Origin: an archaeon
GTDB taxonomy: Archaea; Nanobdellota; Nanobdellia; Pacearchaeales; GW2011-AR1
Direction of reading: 5' to 3'
Assembly (NCBI GenBank): GCA_030620045.1
Contig: JAUXAD010000003.1
Span: forward strand, 1-47,741
Length of the DNA stretch: 47,741 bases
Every line of letters starts with the position of its first letter. The stretch's first letter is position 1. Below the pieces are notes generated by a model. It worked only from the letters and a program-made list of their open reading frames with translations. It had not been told where the DNA came from and did no database searches. Of the stretch, positions 7,820 to 18,200 are shown piece after piece. Made by a program: the position numbers and the translations under genes.

Positions 7820-7899
7820 GCGATTTCACTGGAGGCAATTATAAATCGCCTCACCGCAAAGGAAGGGAAAATCGAAAAAAACCGCTTAGGTTGTTTTCA
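7820..7899 (-). repeat. 80-nt intergenic repeat element, copy 1
   Basis: This sequence matches 46956-47035 at 75 of 80 positions without gaps and in the same orientation. Read on the minus strand it begins at the TAA stop of the gene 7900-8817, with a small hairpin AACC-TAAGC-GGTT followed by seven T residues, then a T-rich stretch and a second hairpin GAGGC/GCCTC. A competing pairing GCGATTT/AAATCGC (7 bp) overlaps the second hairpin. Hairpin plus T-run at a gene's 3' end suggests a terminator-like or processing role; conservation of the whole 80 nt suggests more. Confidence 0.75.
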
Positions 7900-8817
7900 T
7901 TACCATAGTCTACACTCCCAGTTTGCTTCATTTTTTTCTTTAATATCATTTACATTTATTAAGCCAAGATAAGCAGAATTATCTAAACTACTTGCAGCAT
8001 CATTCAACTCAAATAAATCCTGATTTAAATCAGAATAGCACCCTGCTGTTTGAGAAATAAAATCCGCCTTGTTTTCATAAAGCAATGCAAGATGCCCTGT
8101 TCTTTTCATAAGTCTTTTTAATTGGCGTTCATAAATTTCAGGGTCTGCAAAAACAGCAGCATACATCAAAGCATCTCCTTCAAAATACATGTTCTCTCCA
8201 TCTTTTTCAACATAATCACCGTAAACAATAATATCACAATCAGAACCTCCTCCAGAACAAACTTTTATACCATCATCTGGACAATCTTCTAATAAAAGAT
8301 TTTTCTGATTTAAATCTGAGATTTCATCTTTAATATTTTCTGGTGCATCAATAAAACAATATTTTTTCAAGGAAGAAAACATATAAATTAAATCAGTGAC
8401 TTTGAATGGAAAATCAAAAGGTTTAGAGAACACATAAAATTTCTTCCCTTCAACTTCTTTTTCTGAAAAAATATATTTATTAGGAAAACTAATGTCAATC
8501 TCTGTCTCTGTCCATTTGTTAAAACTCTTTTGTGATATCTGGATTATTTGCTTTCCGAACATCCCATAATTATCGCATTTATTATAAATTCTTGTTTCTA
8601 CAGGCACAGTAAAAGATGTGACTTTTGCTGTTTCAAAACTTGTTTCAAGAGGATTCAGTAAAATCCCGATTTCTTTTCCTGTTTTAGCATCCAAGGCTTC
8701 TTGTTCTGTTCCCATTAGTTGTGTGACTCCATAAATTGCAAGAAATAATATAAAAGCTCCTACAATAATTGCAAAAAGCCACGCAAATGATATTTGTAAA
8801 TAAGCATTCTTTTTCAT
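7900..8817 (-). CDS. Prepilin-like membrane protein, 305 aa
   Basis: The protein begins MKKNAYLQISFAWLFAIIVGAFILFLAIYG: a very short basic head, then a hydrophobic helix, as in short-leader archaeal pilins or N-terminally anchored proteins. The rest is a globular outer domain with about eight cysteines (KCDNYG, KYCFIDAP, DCPDDGIKVCSGGGSDC, AGCYSDL, WECRLW). Its start overlaps the upstream gene 8814-9257 by 4 bp. Its stop codon abuts repeat copy 1. The role is probably a minor pilin or a component of the same surface structure; no catalytic motif was found. Confidence 0.66.
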   Translation of the reverse strand: MKKNAYLQISFAWLFAIIVGAFILFLAIYGVTQLMGTEQEALDAKTGKEIGILLNPLETSFETAKVTSFTVPVETRIYNKCDNYGMFGKQIIQISQKSFNKWTETEIDISFPNKYIFSEKEVEGKKFYVFSKPFDFPFKVTDLIYMFSSLKKYCFIDAPENIKDEISDLNQKNLLLEDCPDDGIKVCSGGGSDCDIIVYGDYVEKDGENMYFEGDALMYAAVFADPEIYERQLKRLMKRTGHLALLYENKADFISQTAGCYSDLNQDLFELNDAASSLDNSAYLGLINVNDIKEKNEANWECRLW

Positions 8818-9257
8818 TCTCTAATAATTTCAACCAAGGCTTCTCCATAATCTTTTTTAATTATCATTTTTACCTTGCCTTTAACATTTTCAATACAAAA
8901 TGGATTTTCAGCCTCAGTTATTTTTGTAATATTAATATGTTTTATTTCTTTTCCTCCTATAAAATCATCTGAGCGAAAAATCAAATTTTCATATTCATCA
9001 TCCTTAAAACAAACAGATTCTATTTTTGACGGCAATAAATATTCTACTTCTTGCGAGCCCTGAGAACCTTTCCACATTTTATCAACATCTGACTGAAGCC
9101 CATTTACAAATTGCCCAATCTTCATTTCATCCTGAATTCCAAGAAATGTTTTAATAGCATAAAAAGCAAAAGCAATAAAAATCACTATTAAAATAATTGA
9201 AAAAATCATTCCAAAAGATAACTTCATTTGCCCCCTCTTTAATTCACACCCTTTCAT
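8814..9257 (-). CDS. Prepilin-like membrane protein, 147 aa
   Basis: The N terminus LKRGQMKLSFGMIFSIILIVIFIAFAFYAIK is a good class III signal: KRG before Q, then a hydrophobic helix. The outer domain is short and ends in a beta-rich segment. It is coupled to the next gene by a 4-bp overlap. Size and architecture are typical of minor pilins. The first ATG (MKGCELKRG) is kept because the basic KR before G is needed for a prepilin leader. Confidence 0.68.
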   Translation of the reverse strand: MKGCELKRGQMKLSFGMIFSIILIVIFIAFAFYAIKTFLGIQDEMKIGQFVNGLQSDVDKMWKGSQGSQEVEYLLPSKIESVCFKDDEYENLIFRSDDFIGGKEIKHINITKITEAENPFCIENVKGKVKMIIKKDYGEALVEIIRE

Positions 9258-9291
9258 AAGTTAAAATAAGAAATAGAACTTATAAAGTTTA

Positions 9292-12200
9292 TTAATAAAA
9301 TTCAAAAGGTCTTATAATCTTACTGCACTCATTAGGGGATGGTTGTTTGCCATAGTCATCCTGGCATATAATATAAAATGTTGCTCCAGTATTCCAATCT
9401 GTATAATGGTTTACCTCATCTATTGTAGTCATGGGAGTTCCATCGTCAAAAGAGTAATCACAAGGATAATCTACAAACTTGGTATCATAAACACATATTG
9501 CTGGTTCATCTGTTATTAATTTCAAATATGTATCTTCATGATAAGCTCTTACAACAATTGGTTCATCTAAGTCAGTTTCAACTTCAAAGTTTAATGTTTC
9601 AGTATCACAATTATTACCTAAATCACAGCATCTAATGAAATATTCATAGCTTATTCCTGTAGAGCTTCCTTCTAGCCATAAATCATAAGAATGCTTATAT
9701 GCCCAAGGGGGTGAAAATTTATCATCAGCTATTCTATCAGATGGATCGCCAAATTCACAGGTCGCTTCCCCTTCCTTATAACCAAAAGAAGTTTTTGCCT
9801 CTAAAGTTACTTTAACACTTTCTGTTGAGTCTTTTATTATACTTCCATTTTCCGGTTTTACCCAATCAATTACCAATGGTTGAGTTCCAATTAAACTAAA
9901 TTTATAAGATTCTGTATTAACATTTCTCTTTGATTCTTCTACTCCTTGGGGTTGGTCTTTGCATCTAAAATAAAATCTATTTTCAACTCTGTCTTTTAAT
10001 CCTGTCAGTGTTGTTTCACAAGTATAAAGTCCTTGAGCATTCATTTCAAATACAGTTAGTGAGCAATCCATTTGGTGAACTGAATCATTTTCCATACTAT
10101 CATAACTTTGGTCAGAATGACTCCACCTACACTCTGCTGGTTCATTGATAGAAACCCACGTCTTTATTTCAGATTTGTTATAACCAAAAGGCATATTATT
10201 TAATGGATCAGTTTCAACAATTAAAGGAGGTGTTGTGTCAGGACCTTTTTCTACACAGAACTTGAATACAAAGTTTGCAGTATTAGAATTTCCATTAGCA
10301 TCTTGGCATCTTACATATAATTCATATTCTCCGTCATTTTCTATTGTGATATTTTCTGATCCTAATGCACTTGAACCTGGCAAACTCATAGTATAAGAAT
10401 GTTCATATTTAGACAAACCTCCACTAAAATAAAAGTTCATGTCATCAAAACTTTCTTTTCTTAAAATATCTATTTTACATTTTCCAGGCTCGTCTAACTT
10501 TACGCCAAATCCTAAAGGAGTGAAAGCAGGGACACAGTTTTCTTCATCTGCCCCTTCACCAATATATTCTATTATTACTCCCCTCTCTGGAGGAGAAAGA
10601 GCTTTGTCTGGGTCGTATTTATAATCATCAGTATTAATCAAAGCATCTTCCCATGCTTCTATTATTGGAAACTCAACATCACCCCTATTAACCCAAACAC
10701 ATTGTTCTTCATCTGTTCCTTTATTTACTAATTCACAAGCTTGCCCTAAACTTCTACACTGATATTCAGAACAAGGAAGAGTTCCTTGTTTATTACATTC
10801 TTCACAATCATCTCCACCAGTTTTTGCATCCCAAGGTTGACATGAAAATGAAATTACTTCTATATTTTCCCTTCGATACATAGCTAAAAAAAGAGCTATT
10901 GAAACTCCTATACCTATTCCAATACCCCACCCAGTTCCTTCTGCTCCCCCTATCCATGTTCCTACTGCTTTTCCAAGACCAACTCCTATACCTAATGCCC
11001 AAGATGCAGCTTCTGTTAAAGCTTTATCAAGTATTCCTAACTTTCCAAGAGTTTGTATTGCGCCCCAAACAGCTACCCCCCATGTCGCACCACCAAGAAT
11101 ACCATCTTCAAAACTCCCTTTCGGAACTTCAATAAAACCAAAATGTTTAACCATTTCAACAGGAGGAGTTTTTATTTTATCCTGATTTATAGTGCCATCC
11201 AGATTAAGGATTCCTCCTTCTTTTAATTTATCTATATCCTCTGGCTCTAATTTAGATTCCCCCTTTGCTGTTTTAACAAATATACCTTCGTCTGTCTTTT
11301 TAATTTGGAGAATATCTTCTCCATTTAGTTTTGGGGGTTCTTCTAATTTTTTTAATGTCGACCAAACATCTGCTTTATCTCCAAAAGTAATCCCTGGTGC
11401 TGCAGCAGCAGCCGCGGCCGCCACATCTTTATCTTTTATCGTTCCATCTTCTTTCACACCAAACAAATTTTCACATAATTTAGAACCTGCGCCTCTTTTT
11501 TTAAAGCATTCACTAGCCTCCCCACCATAATGGGCTCGAAGTTTTGCAAGATCTTCTTCTGTTAAAGTCGTATCAGCAGCATTTTTGTGTCTGTTTGCGC
11601 ACAATACCTCAACACCAAATATCCTCATGCAATCCTCATAGCTATCCCCATACCCTCTATTATCCATTAAGTCTGAAGTTTTTATTGCAGGAGCACCTCC
11701 TTCTGTGTCAATAATTCCTACATCTTTTAGTGCTGATATAACGTCAGAAATCCCTGTCGGAACAAGTAGACTTGCAGGTGCTTGGGGTCTTGTTGTTCGG
11801 GCATCACAACAACAAAATTGTGTATCACTACACATTCTAAAAATTGTTTCATCATCATCACATCTTCTGCTAGTACATCTTCCAGCCACATTATATTTGT
11901 TGTAACATCTTTCATTGCAGGCTTTATCTTTATCTTCCCCCACAGTTGTTCCACATTGAAAATCTCCAATACATTTACCTTCTGGTGTTGCTTTTCCAGG
12001 GTTAGTTTGCAAAAAAGGATAAAAACCACATAAAGTAGTACTTTTTTTAATAGGATAGTCTTCACAATTAACAACACATTCCCACTTATTCAGTCCCTCT
12101 GATATACGTTTCCATTTAACATTCTTGCCATACACGTCAACTGTCACTATAGTTCCCAAATCACATTCTTCATATATAGTTTCTCCACTAACAATCCCAA

Positions 12201-12300
12201 TTCCCCCGCCAACAGCATAAGAAAATGCAACTATCCCCACTACAAGAATTATAATTTGACTTAATGCCAATGCTCCTTTTTTCTTCATTTTTTTAAACAT
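9292..12300 (-). CDS. Giant Cys-rich surface protein of unit B, 1002 aa
   Basis: This protein has a prepilin-like N terminus (KKKGALALSQIIILVVGIVAFSYAVGG), a Cys-rich domain (about 37-170, including QFCCCDA), a linker, a hydrophobic Gly/Ala-rich block (about 400-477), a Cys module (about 484-545, CQPWD...CSEYQCRSLGQACE) and at least four Ig-like beta segments with regular cysteines (AECRWSHSDQSYDSMEN, YFRCKDQPQG, YEYFIRCCDLGNNCD). Everything from the hydrophobic block onward is paralogous to the C-terminal half of the 1266-aa protein at 15287-19087. It lies 12 bp after the 577-aa gene, which resembles the N-terminal half of that protein. A structural or adhesive role at a pilus-like structure is inference. 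Confidence 0.75.
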   Translation of the reverse strand: MFKKMKKKGALALSQIIILVVGIVAFSYAVGGGIGIVSGETIYEECDLGTIVTVDVYGKNVKWKRISEGLNKWECVVNCEDYPIKKSTTLCGFYPFLQTNPGKATPEGKCIGDFQCGTTVGEDKDKACNERCYNKYNVAGRCTSRRCDDDETIFRMCSDTQFCCCDARTTRPQAPASLLVPTGISDVISALKDVGIIDTEGGAPAIKTSDLMDNRGYGDSYEDCMRIFGVEVLCANRHKNAADTTLTEEDLAKLRAHYGGEASECFKKRGAGSKLCENLFGVKEDGTIKDKDVAAAAAAAAPGITFGDKADVWSTLKKLEEPPKLNGEDILQIKKTDEGIFVKTAKGESKLEPEDIDKLKEGGILNLDGTINQDKIKTPPVEMVKHFGFIEVPKGSFEDGILGGATWGVAVWGAIQTLGKLGILDKALTEAASWALGIGVGLGKAVGTWIGGAEGTGWGIGIGIGVSIALFLAMYRRENIEVISFSCQPWDAKTGGDDCEECNKQGTLPCSEYQCRSLGQACELVNKGTDEEQCVWVNRGDVEFPIIEAWEDALINTDDYKYDPDKALSPPERGVIIEYIGEGADEENCVPAFTPLGFGVKLDEPGKCKIDILRKESFDDMNFYFSGGLSKYEHSYTMSLPGSSALGSENITIENDGEYELYVRCQDANGNSNTANFVFKFCVEKGPDTTPPLIVETDPLNNMPFGYNKSEIKTWVSINEPAECRWSHSDQSYDSMENDSVHQMDCSLTVFEMNAQGLYTCETTLTGLKDRVENRFYFRCKDQPQGVEESKRNVNTESYKFSLIGTQPLVIDWVKPENGSIIKDSTESVKVTLEAKTSFGYKEGEATCEFGDPSDRIADDKFSPPWAYKHSYDLWLEGSSTGISYEYFIRCCDLGNNCDTETLNFEVETDLDEPIVVRAYHEDTYLKLITDEPAICVYDTKFVDYPCDYSFDDGTPMTTIDEVNHYTDWNTGATFYIICQDDYGKQPSPNECSKIIRPFEFY

Positions 12301-12312
12301 TTTTTATTTCAT

Positions 12313-14046
12313 TTAACCAAGTAGTCCTCCTAATAATCCTCCTCCTTCTTCCCCCTCTTGCCATGTTTTTGTAATTAGTTCATCTATATCATCATAATAA
12401 CCAGGTTCTCCAATAAAATTCACACCTGTCCCGCAATCTCCCATATAAGAGCATAAGTCCTCCATGTCGTCTTTCCAGTCCTTTTTTATATCTCCATCTT
12501 TATCCACACAAGCAGAATCTTTACAGTCATCTTCACAGAGTAAATCACAAGCATGAAGAGGATCATCCCAAAAACATTTTTCTCTACACTTTTGCATACA
12601 TTCATAATCCCCAACAACTATCCAGTTGATATCTTCTTCTTTTTCAGGATCAATTACCAGAGCCCCTTCAAAAACTCCTGCTTTATACTCAACAAGACAT
12701 TGTTGGCTTGCCAAAGAACACATTGATTCAGCATCTCCTTCTTCTTCCCAGAAATCAAATCCAGGATAATATTTAGGAACACAAGAAGAATTTACTTCTT
12801 CACCATTTTCTTCTTCAACCCTTCCAGAAATCACTCCTTCAACCCATTTACAATCTCTTTTATCTGGATTACTACAATCTTTTTCATTATCTTGAGAATA
12901 ACAATCCTGCCACATATTCACTCTGCAAGCTGCTGTTTTGAAAGTATTAACTTCTGATTGAGTGCAAACTTCTTGTCTAAAATCTGCGCAGGGTTCAACA
13001 CTAACTTCTCCATTATAACACACAAGTCTAAAATATCTCCTTCCTGGACTATTAATTCCTTCTCCATCTTTATCTGCAGAACACCATGTTTCTCCATGCT
13101 GATATGTGATGTCTTCATATTTACAACCTAAATCTTTACAAACATGTTTTCCTCCATCAGCTTTACAAGTAGTTCCTAAAAAATAATCACAGTCCCCGCA
13201 AGTTGAAGAATCTTTGCTTCCATCATCATTAATATCACAATCTGGAGCAGTAATCTTTCCCCAATAACCGTCATCATCATCAGGGTCATCCCAGTGATTA
13301 GCATCATACACATTCCCCAAATTCCCACAAATATCTAAAGAATATACCTCATCTCGTCCTTCAACACAAGTTGTTCCGCCTCTAGGTCCGCAATTAGTTC
13401 CTAAAGAATTAGCAGAGCATAAATAACCTTCATGGAACTCTACATCAGAATCTCCAGTCTGCATTTCTTGACATTCTTTTTTTGTCAAAAGTTTACAAGT
13501 TTTTTCAAACTCTTTTTCAAAAACACAAGCTCCTTTTACTTTTGGCCTTGCACTTGTAATACATTCCACTTCATTTTGAATATCCATTCTATAATTAATT
13601 TCCAATCCATATTTAGAAGCAAGGCTTTTACATCTTGTCAGTGTAACAAAAGCTGCCTGCTCTCCAATTAAACAACATCCTAATTGACATTGAGGAATAT
13701 CATCTTTGTCTCTTTCATCCCAAACTCCAGGAGTTTCTCCTCCTTCACAAACTCTTTGAGGAGTATTTGGCATGCAAGTTCCTTCTTTACTATTAATACA
13801 AACTCCTAATTTACAATAAGAAGTTGATTCACAAGAAGTAGGAACACTTCTACATGGTAATGGATTACCCTCAGAATCTTCTCCACAATTATTTCCCAAA
13901 TCACATTTCTCTTGAGGAGCATTTATACACCATCCTCCAGGTTCTCCTGCTTTTGTTTTCTCACAACAATATGAAACTTGTGCAGAGATAATACTAATTA
14001 GAAAAATACTTAATATTGTAAATAAAAATAATTTTTTATTTATCAT
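12313..14046 (-). CDS. Secreted Cys-rich protein of unit B, 577 aa
   Basis: A signal peptide (MINKKLFLFTILSIFLISIISAQ) is followed by a domain with more than fifty cysteines and ends in a Gly/Leu-rich tail (EEGGGLLGGLLG). It is paralogous to the N-terminal half of the 1266-aa protein: shared landmarks in order are SYCCEK/DWCCEE, QCQLGCCL/ECQLGCCI, LDICGNLGNVYD/LDNCSNIANVYD, FDFWEEEGDAESMCSLAS/LKFWEAEDKSNDLCSIAS and MGDCGTGVN/IGDCGGYVN. Many disulfides imply an extracellular location. It starts with a 4-bp overlap with the 103-aa gene and is followed by the 1002-aa gene, so the pair probably acts together. Confidence 0.75.
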   Translation of the reverse strand: MINKKLFLFTILSIFLISIISAQVSYCCEKTKAGEPGGWCINAPQEKCDLGNNCGEDSEGNPLPCRSVPTSCESTSYCKLGVCINSKEGTCMPNTPQRVCEGGETPGVWDERDKDDIPQCQLGCCLIGEQAAFVTLTRCKSLASKYGLEINYRMDIQNEVECITSARPKVKGACVFEKEFEKTCKLLTKKECQEMQTGDSDVEFHEGYLCSANSLGTNCGPRGGTTCVEGRDEVYSLDICGNLGNVYDANHWDDPDDDDGYWGKITAPDCDINDDGSKDSSTCGDCDYFLGTTCKADGGKHVCKDLGCKYEDITYQHGETWCSADKDGEGINSPGRRYFRLVCYNGEVSVEPCADFRQEVCTQSEVNTFKTAACRVNMWQDCYSQDNEKDCSNPDKRDCKWVEGVISGRVEEENGEEVNSSCVPKYYPGFDFWEEEGDAESMCSLASQQCLVEYKAGVFEGALVIDPEKEEDINWIVVGDYECMQKCREKCFWDDPLHACDLLCEDDCKDSACVDKDGDIKKDWKDDMEDLCSYMGDCGTGVNFIGEPGYYDDIDELITKTWQEGEEGGGLLGGLLG

Positions 14047-14354
14047 TTTATTTCTAACTTCTTTTTAATTAAAGACATATCATTTTTTAATGAACTCATA
14101 TCCTCTTTTATTTTACCAAAGCCATCTTTAACACCAATAGAAACATGTTTCATTTCAATTTTTGTTTCTCCAATCTCTCTATAAACTTTAAAGAAAAAAC
14201 TTGCCATCAATATAATAGCCGCAAAATTAAACTCACTAAGTCCCGGACTACCACCAAAAATCAATTCAATAAACCAATAAATAACTAATATCGCTAACAA
14301 GATTATTATAGTATTGATAATTATATTAAAAATATTCTTTTTCTTTTGAGCCAT
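14043..14354 (-). CDS. Small two-helix membrane protein with coiled-coil tail
   Basis: This 103-aa protein has a basic head (MAQKKK), two hydrophobic segments (about 9-33 and 42-56) and a cytoplasmic amphipathic C-terminal half (KIKEDMSSLKNDMSLIKKKLEIK) with heptad-like spacing. It has no recognised family. It sits 1 bp after the 40-aa gene and overlaps the 577-aa gene by 4 bp, so it is part of unit B. Unit A has no counterpart between its pilin-like gene and the 1266-aa gene. It may be an accessory or assembly protein; that is inference. Confidence 0.68.
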   Translation of the reverse strand: MAQKKKNIFNIIINTIIILLAILVIYWFIELIFGGSPGLSEFNFAAIILMASFFFKVYREIGETKIEMKHVSIGVKDGFGKIKEDMSSLKNDMSLIKKKLEIK

Positions 14355-14355
14355 T

Positions 14356-14478
14356 TTATTTTATGCCCCCTGTAATCAAGATTTTAATTAATAATATAAT
14401 TCCTAATACAAGAATCAATGCTAAGAGCCAAAACATCCAATCTTTCTTCCACCAATCTTTTTCTATTTTATTTATCAT
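14356..14478 (-). CDS. 40-aa single-pass membrane protein (missed by ORF track)
   Basis: The minus strand reads MINKIEKDWWKKDWMFWLLA and continues through a hydrophobic helix (LILVLGIILLIKILI) to end at TGGIK and TAA. The ATG follows the TAG stop of 14479-15252 directly (TAGATG) and the stop is 1 bp from the ATG of the 103-aa gene. The ORF therefore fills the gap between two real genes exactly, which is strong positional support. Tryptophans at the membrane border fit a small bitopic protein. Function is unknown. Confidence 0.7.
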   Translation of the reverse strand: MINKIEKDWWKKDWMFWLLALILVLGIILLIKILITGGIK

Positions 14479-15252
14479 CTAAACCCCATATCCTGGAGGC
14501 CATGCAACACTCCTTGAAGCAAACTGAAATTTATTTTCTGTATTCCTGTCTGTTAAAATATAAATTGTTGTCCCGTCTGATTGCTTCTTCTTCTCAACTT
14601 TCAAATCATGATAATAATTCATATAAGTTGTAGTTTCTGAATCACCATATGTTGCTTCCCATTCTAGTATACTATTAGCTATACTAATTAATTCATAAAG
14701 ATTATTGTTCAAAACTACACTAAATGAATCTTGTTTTTCTGAATCCTCTCCTTTTGTTAAAGTTAATGAATGATCAAATGTAGCAACAACTCTTTCTGGA
14801 AGCAACTCAACACTTATTTCCCCTTTTCTTAAACTTACCTCATATCCTCTTTTTTGATAACTCTCTTTCATAGAATCAAAACACGCATCAACTTCTTCTT
14901 CAATTTCATTTTTAATTTCAGATTCAATATGCTCCTTTAACATTGGCTGTTGCACAACACACGTCTTATAATATTCTCCAGTGTAACACAAATATTCTAT
15001 TTTCTCGTTATTGTATAAAATATAATGTTCTGGAACTAAACTCCCTCCCTGCAAAGATAATTTTTCTATACTCTCTTTGATTTCATCTTCAATACAGGTT
15101 TGAATAAATGCCGTGGGGTTTTTTGGCTCAAGTCCTAAACCTACGCTAATTTCAGGGTAAAACATATATATTAAAATTCCAAGAACAACAATCATTACAG
15201 CAATGATTATAAAAATAGTAACTTGCCCTCTTTTATTAAACCTCTTTTTCAT
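14479..15252 (-). CDS. Prepilin-like protein of unit B, 257 aa
   Basis: The N terminus KKRFNKRGQVTIFIIIAVMIVVLGILIYMF is a textbook class III signal (KRG before Q). The rest is clearly paralogous to the 262-aa protein at 19084-19872: shared landmarks are CIEDEIKESIEKLSLQGG, EYLCYTGE, QQPMLKEHIESEIKNEI, VDACFDSMKESYQKRGYEV and a beta-rich end (ENKFQFASRSV). It opens unit B and is adjacent to the 40-aa gene. It is probably a pilin-like partner specific to the downstream 577/1002-aa pair. Confidence 0.75.
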   Translation of the reverse strand: MKKRFNKRGQVTIFIIIAVMIVVLGILIYMFYPEISVGLGLEPKNPTAFIQTCIEDEIKESIEKLSLQGGSLVPEHYILYNNEKIEYLCYTGEYYKTCVVQQPMLKEHIESEIKNEIEEEVDACFDSMKESYQKRGYEVSLRKGEISVELLPERVVATFDHSLTLTKGEDSEKQDSFSVVLNNNLYELISIANSILEWEATYGDSETTTYMNYYHDLKVEKKKQSDGTTIYILTDRNTENKFQFASRSVAWPPGYGV

Positions 15253-15286
15253 ATTTCTTTTACGATATTCTTATTTATAAATTTAA

Positions 15287-18200
15287 TTAAGAACTTGGAA
15301 TAATTTTTATTGCACAATCTGAATTTGTATTGTCAAAAACATCTTTACACTTGACATGATAAGTAATATCAGGATTCCAAGTAGTTGTATGAACTGTTGA
15401 AAAAGCAGTTGTCATTGAAGTACCATTTTCTAAATTAAAACTACATCTATTTAAGTCATAATAACATTTAGCTTCTTCATCTGTAATTAATTTAAGACTC
15501 CCCCCGTCTTGATAAGCTCTTACAACCATGGGTGGAAGATCATCTATTATTAAATTAAATATAGCATTTCCTTCTGCTTTATTTCCAGCTTCATCTTTGC
15601 ATACTATTAAAACATTATAATTCCCAGCTGATGGGTGAAGGGGATATATGTGATAGGTATCTTCTTGTGCAAAAAAGTCCCATCCGAGTGGGGGTTCTAC
15701 AAAATCATATTCACATCTAGAAATACCATTAGCCATTCCTCCAGAAGTTGTAACTCTTAAATCATCTGCCTCAGTTGGTACACTCCCTCTTCTAATCTCT
15801 CCTTGTGGAGAAATTGAAACAATTTGTAATTCATTTTCTGTTGCATATAAAGTATAAGGAAAACCATCCATATTTACATTTCTATCATTTTCATTCCACG
15901 GACCATCATAGTCACATCCTGTTTGTGTTGGGTCACAAACCCATGGTTGGTCTTTGCATTTAATATAAATATTGTTTGTTGGTTTTGTTAAATTTGTAAG
16001 TGTTGTTGAACAATCCCATCTTGATTTCATTTCCCATGGGTGATAGTCATCACAAGAAGTAAAGGTTTCCATTTCATCATATGACTTATCTGTATCATGA
16101 GTCCACTTGCACTCTGCTGGTTCATCTAAGGAAATTGTAAGAATCTTTTCAGTAATATTATATTCTAAATAAGAACCACTTTCAGGACTGAATCCGTTTT
16201 CTTTTATTCTTGCATGCTCAATATCCTCACCTTCTTTTATGCAAAAATTTACTATATATTCATTGAAATTAGGATTACCAGCATAGTCTTCACATCTTAC
16301 ATACATATTCAACTCCCCCCATCTTTCCCCAAGAGTTCCACTAATAACATCTAAACTTGAAACAAAGGGAAGCCGATTTTCAAAACGATGAAGTACAGAA
16401 TAAGAATTTCCTTCTTTAAACTCCTCACCTTCTAAGGTATAATCCTCTGTAGCATTTGGTGCAACTGGTTTCCAATTATAAACACACTTAGCATAATCCT
16501 CATTACTCCCTTCTTTTGTTATTAATGAAAAATTAATCTCAGTGAATTCTTGAATACACCCCCCACTACTATTTCTAATTTCAATTCCATTACCTCCAGG
16601 TCTAGGACTATCACTATAAAGTCCCCCATCTAATTCATTTAGAGAAATTTTCGGTGGAGTACTATCATCACGATATTGATTAATGCAAATAGATTCTTCT
16701 GTTTCATATAATTCATCTTTGCTTATGAATCTACAACCACTACCTAGAGACCTACACTTATATTCAGTGCAAGGTTTATTATCATCACATATAGAACAAT
16801 CATATTTGTCTGGATTTGTAGGGGGTTGCCAAGGTTTGCATGTAAATTCAACATCTATTTCTTCTTCTGACCCAACCCCCCCAGGTCCAAATATAAGTGC
16901 TAGGACAGCTGTTAAAATTATCAATACTATTGCGATAATCCACCCAATAACAGGACCAGGACTAACAGCCGCAGCTGCTGCAGCAGTAGTAGCAGCAGCA
17001 CCGACAAGACCCTCAGTAGCAGCAGCAACAACAGCTGATGTTATTAAACCAGCGACTATTGTTGCTACTCCTGACAAACCACCCATAACTATACCAATTG
17101 CCAGTCCTGGATTTGTATAATCTAAACCTGGTTCAATCGCATCTAAAGCATTTCCTATCCAATCTTGTTCTGTTGAGCTAAAGAATTTAGGAGGGTTTCC
17201 TTTGCCTATTTGGTCATCTCTTGCATATTCTTCTCCAGACCCTTCACCTATGTCTCCATCAGCAGTAAAAAGAGGCCATTTTGAATATTCCCCAGCCATA
17301 AGAACATATATCCAGTAAGCATCATCATCATCTAATTTATCTATATCAAATGTTCTAAAATTTTTAGTATATTTTCCTTCTGTATTTACATAACCTCCAC
17401 AATCTCCAATACTAGTACAAAATTCATTCATTTCGTCTGCAAATTTCTGGTCTAAACAATTGCAATTTCCTCTGCACTGTGTATGGAAAACACCTTTTAC
17501 CCAGGATGTTGGACATGACACAGATGCTATTGAACATAGGTCATTACTTTTGTCTTCTGCTTCCCAAAACTTAAGTCCAGCAGGATATTCTGGAACACAA
17601 ACATCAAATATAAAAAAATTCGAATACTCTCCATCCTCCTTAGAACGAGCTAGAGGGTCTATCGCTTGGTCATCACCTATTAAATGCCAGTAATAATTTC
17701 CTGGATCTGCATAAATTTTCGGAGCATCTTCATCATGCAAATCTACTTGTTGAACTCTACAATCAGATAAACTATCACATTCGTCATTAAAGTCACCTAT
17801 ATCATCTTCATTACTTATTTCTCCATCATCTTCAAACTCATAAGCTACTGGTTCTATTTGAAAACACCTCCATCCTTCATTAGCTCTGCATCTAGCCACA
17901 GAATATTCTCCAGTAGTTTTTTCACCACAAATTTGCATTCTATACTCTCCACAAGCTTCAACTTTTATTTCTCCCCTATCACACCATCTTCTTCTATGCT
18001 CACTTCCAACAACATCCCTACTCTCTCCAATATAACTTTCATAAATACACCAAGATTCTCCATTTTGAGGAGGTCTTTCATATTTCTCTTCAAAATAATC
18101 GTCTTCACAACTTAAATCTTCACAAGCATAATCACCATAATCAGGATTTACTCCTGCTTCAGATGAAGGAGCACACATACTAGTTAATCCATCACAATTC

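Noticed and set aside
6740-9257. The four small prepilin-like genes as an archaellum operon.
   Set aside because: No FlaI/ArlI, FlaJ/ArlJ, FlaH or stator-like genes are present and the proteins do not resemble archaellins beyond the N-terminal helix.
11192-11530. 112-aa plus-strand ORF opposite the 1002-aa gene.
   Set aside because: It is a shadow of the real minus-strand gene, with a poly-Ala run mirrored from the other strand.
12300-12313. Split of the 577- and 1002-aa genes as a sequencing frameshift in one long gene.
   Set aside because: The 1002-aa protein has its own prepilin-like N terminus and an extra 390-residue region before the homologous part, so the two genes are truly separate.
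16960-17045. GCAGCAGCTGCTGCAGCAGT-like run as a microsatellite.
   Set aside because: It encodes an Ala-rich hydrophobic block in frame and has mixed Ala codons, so it is coding low complexity rather than a repeat locus.
16683-17120. 145-aa plus-strand ORF opposite the 1266-aa gene.
   Set aside because: It is antisense to the Ala-rich and Cys-rich coding sequence, has no start signals and reads as low-complexity Pro/Ala/Thr.
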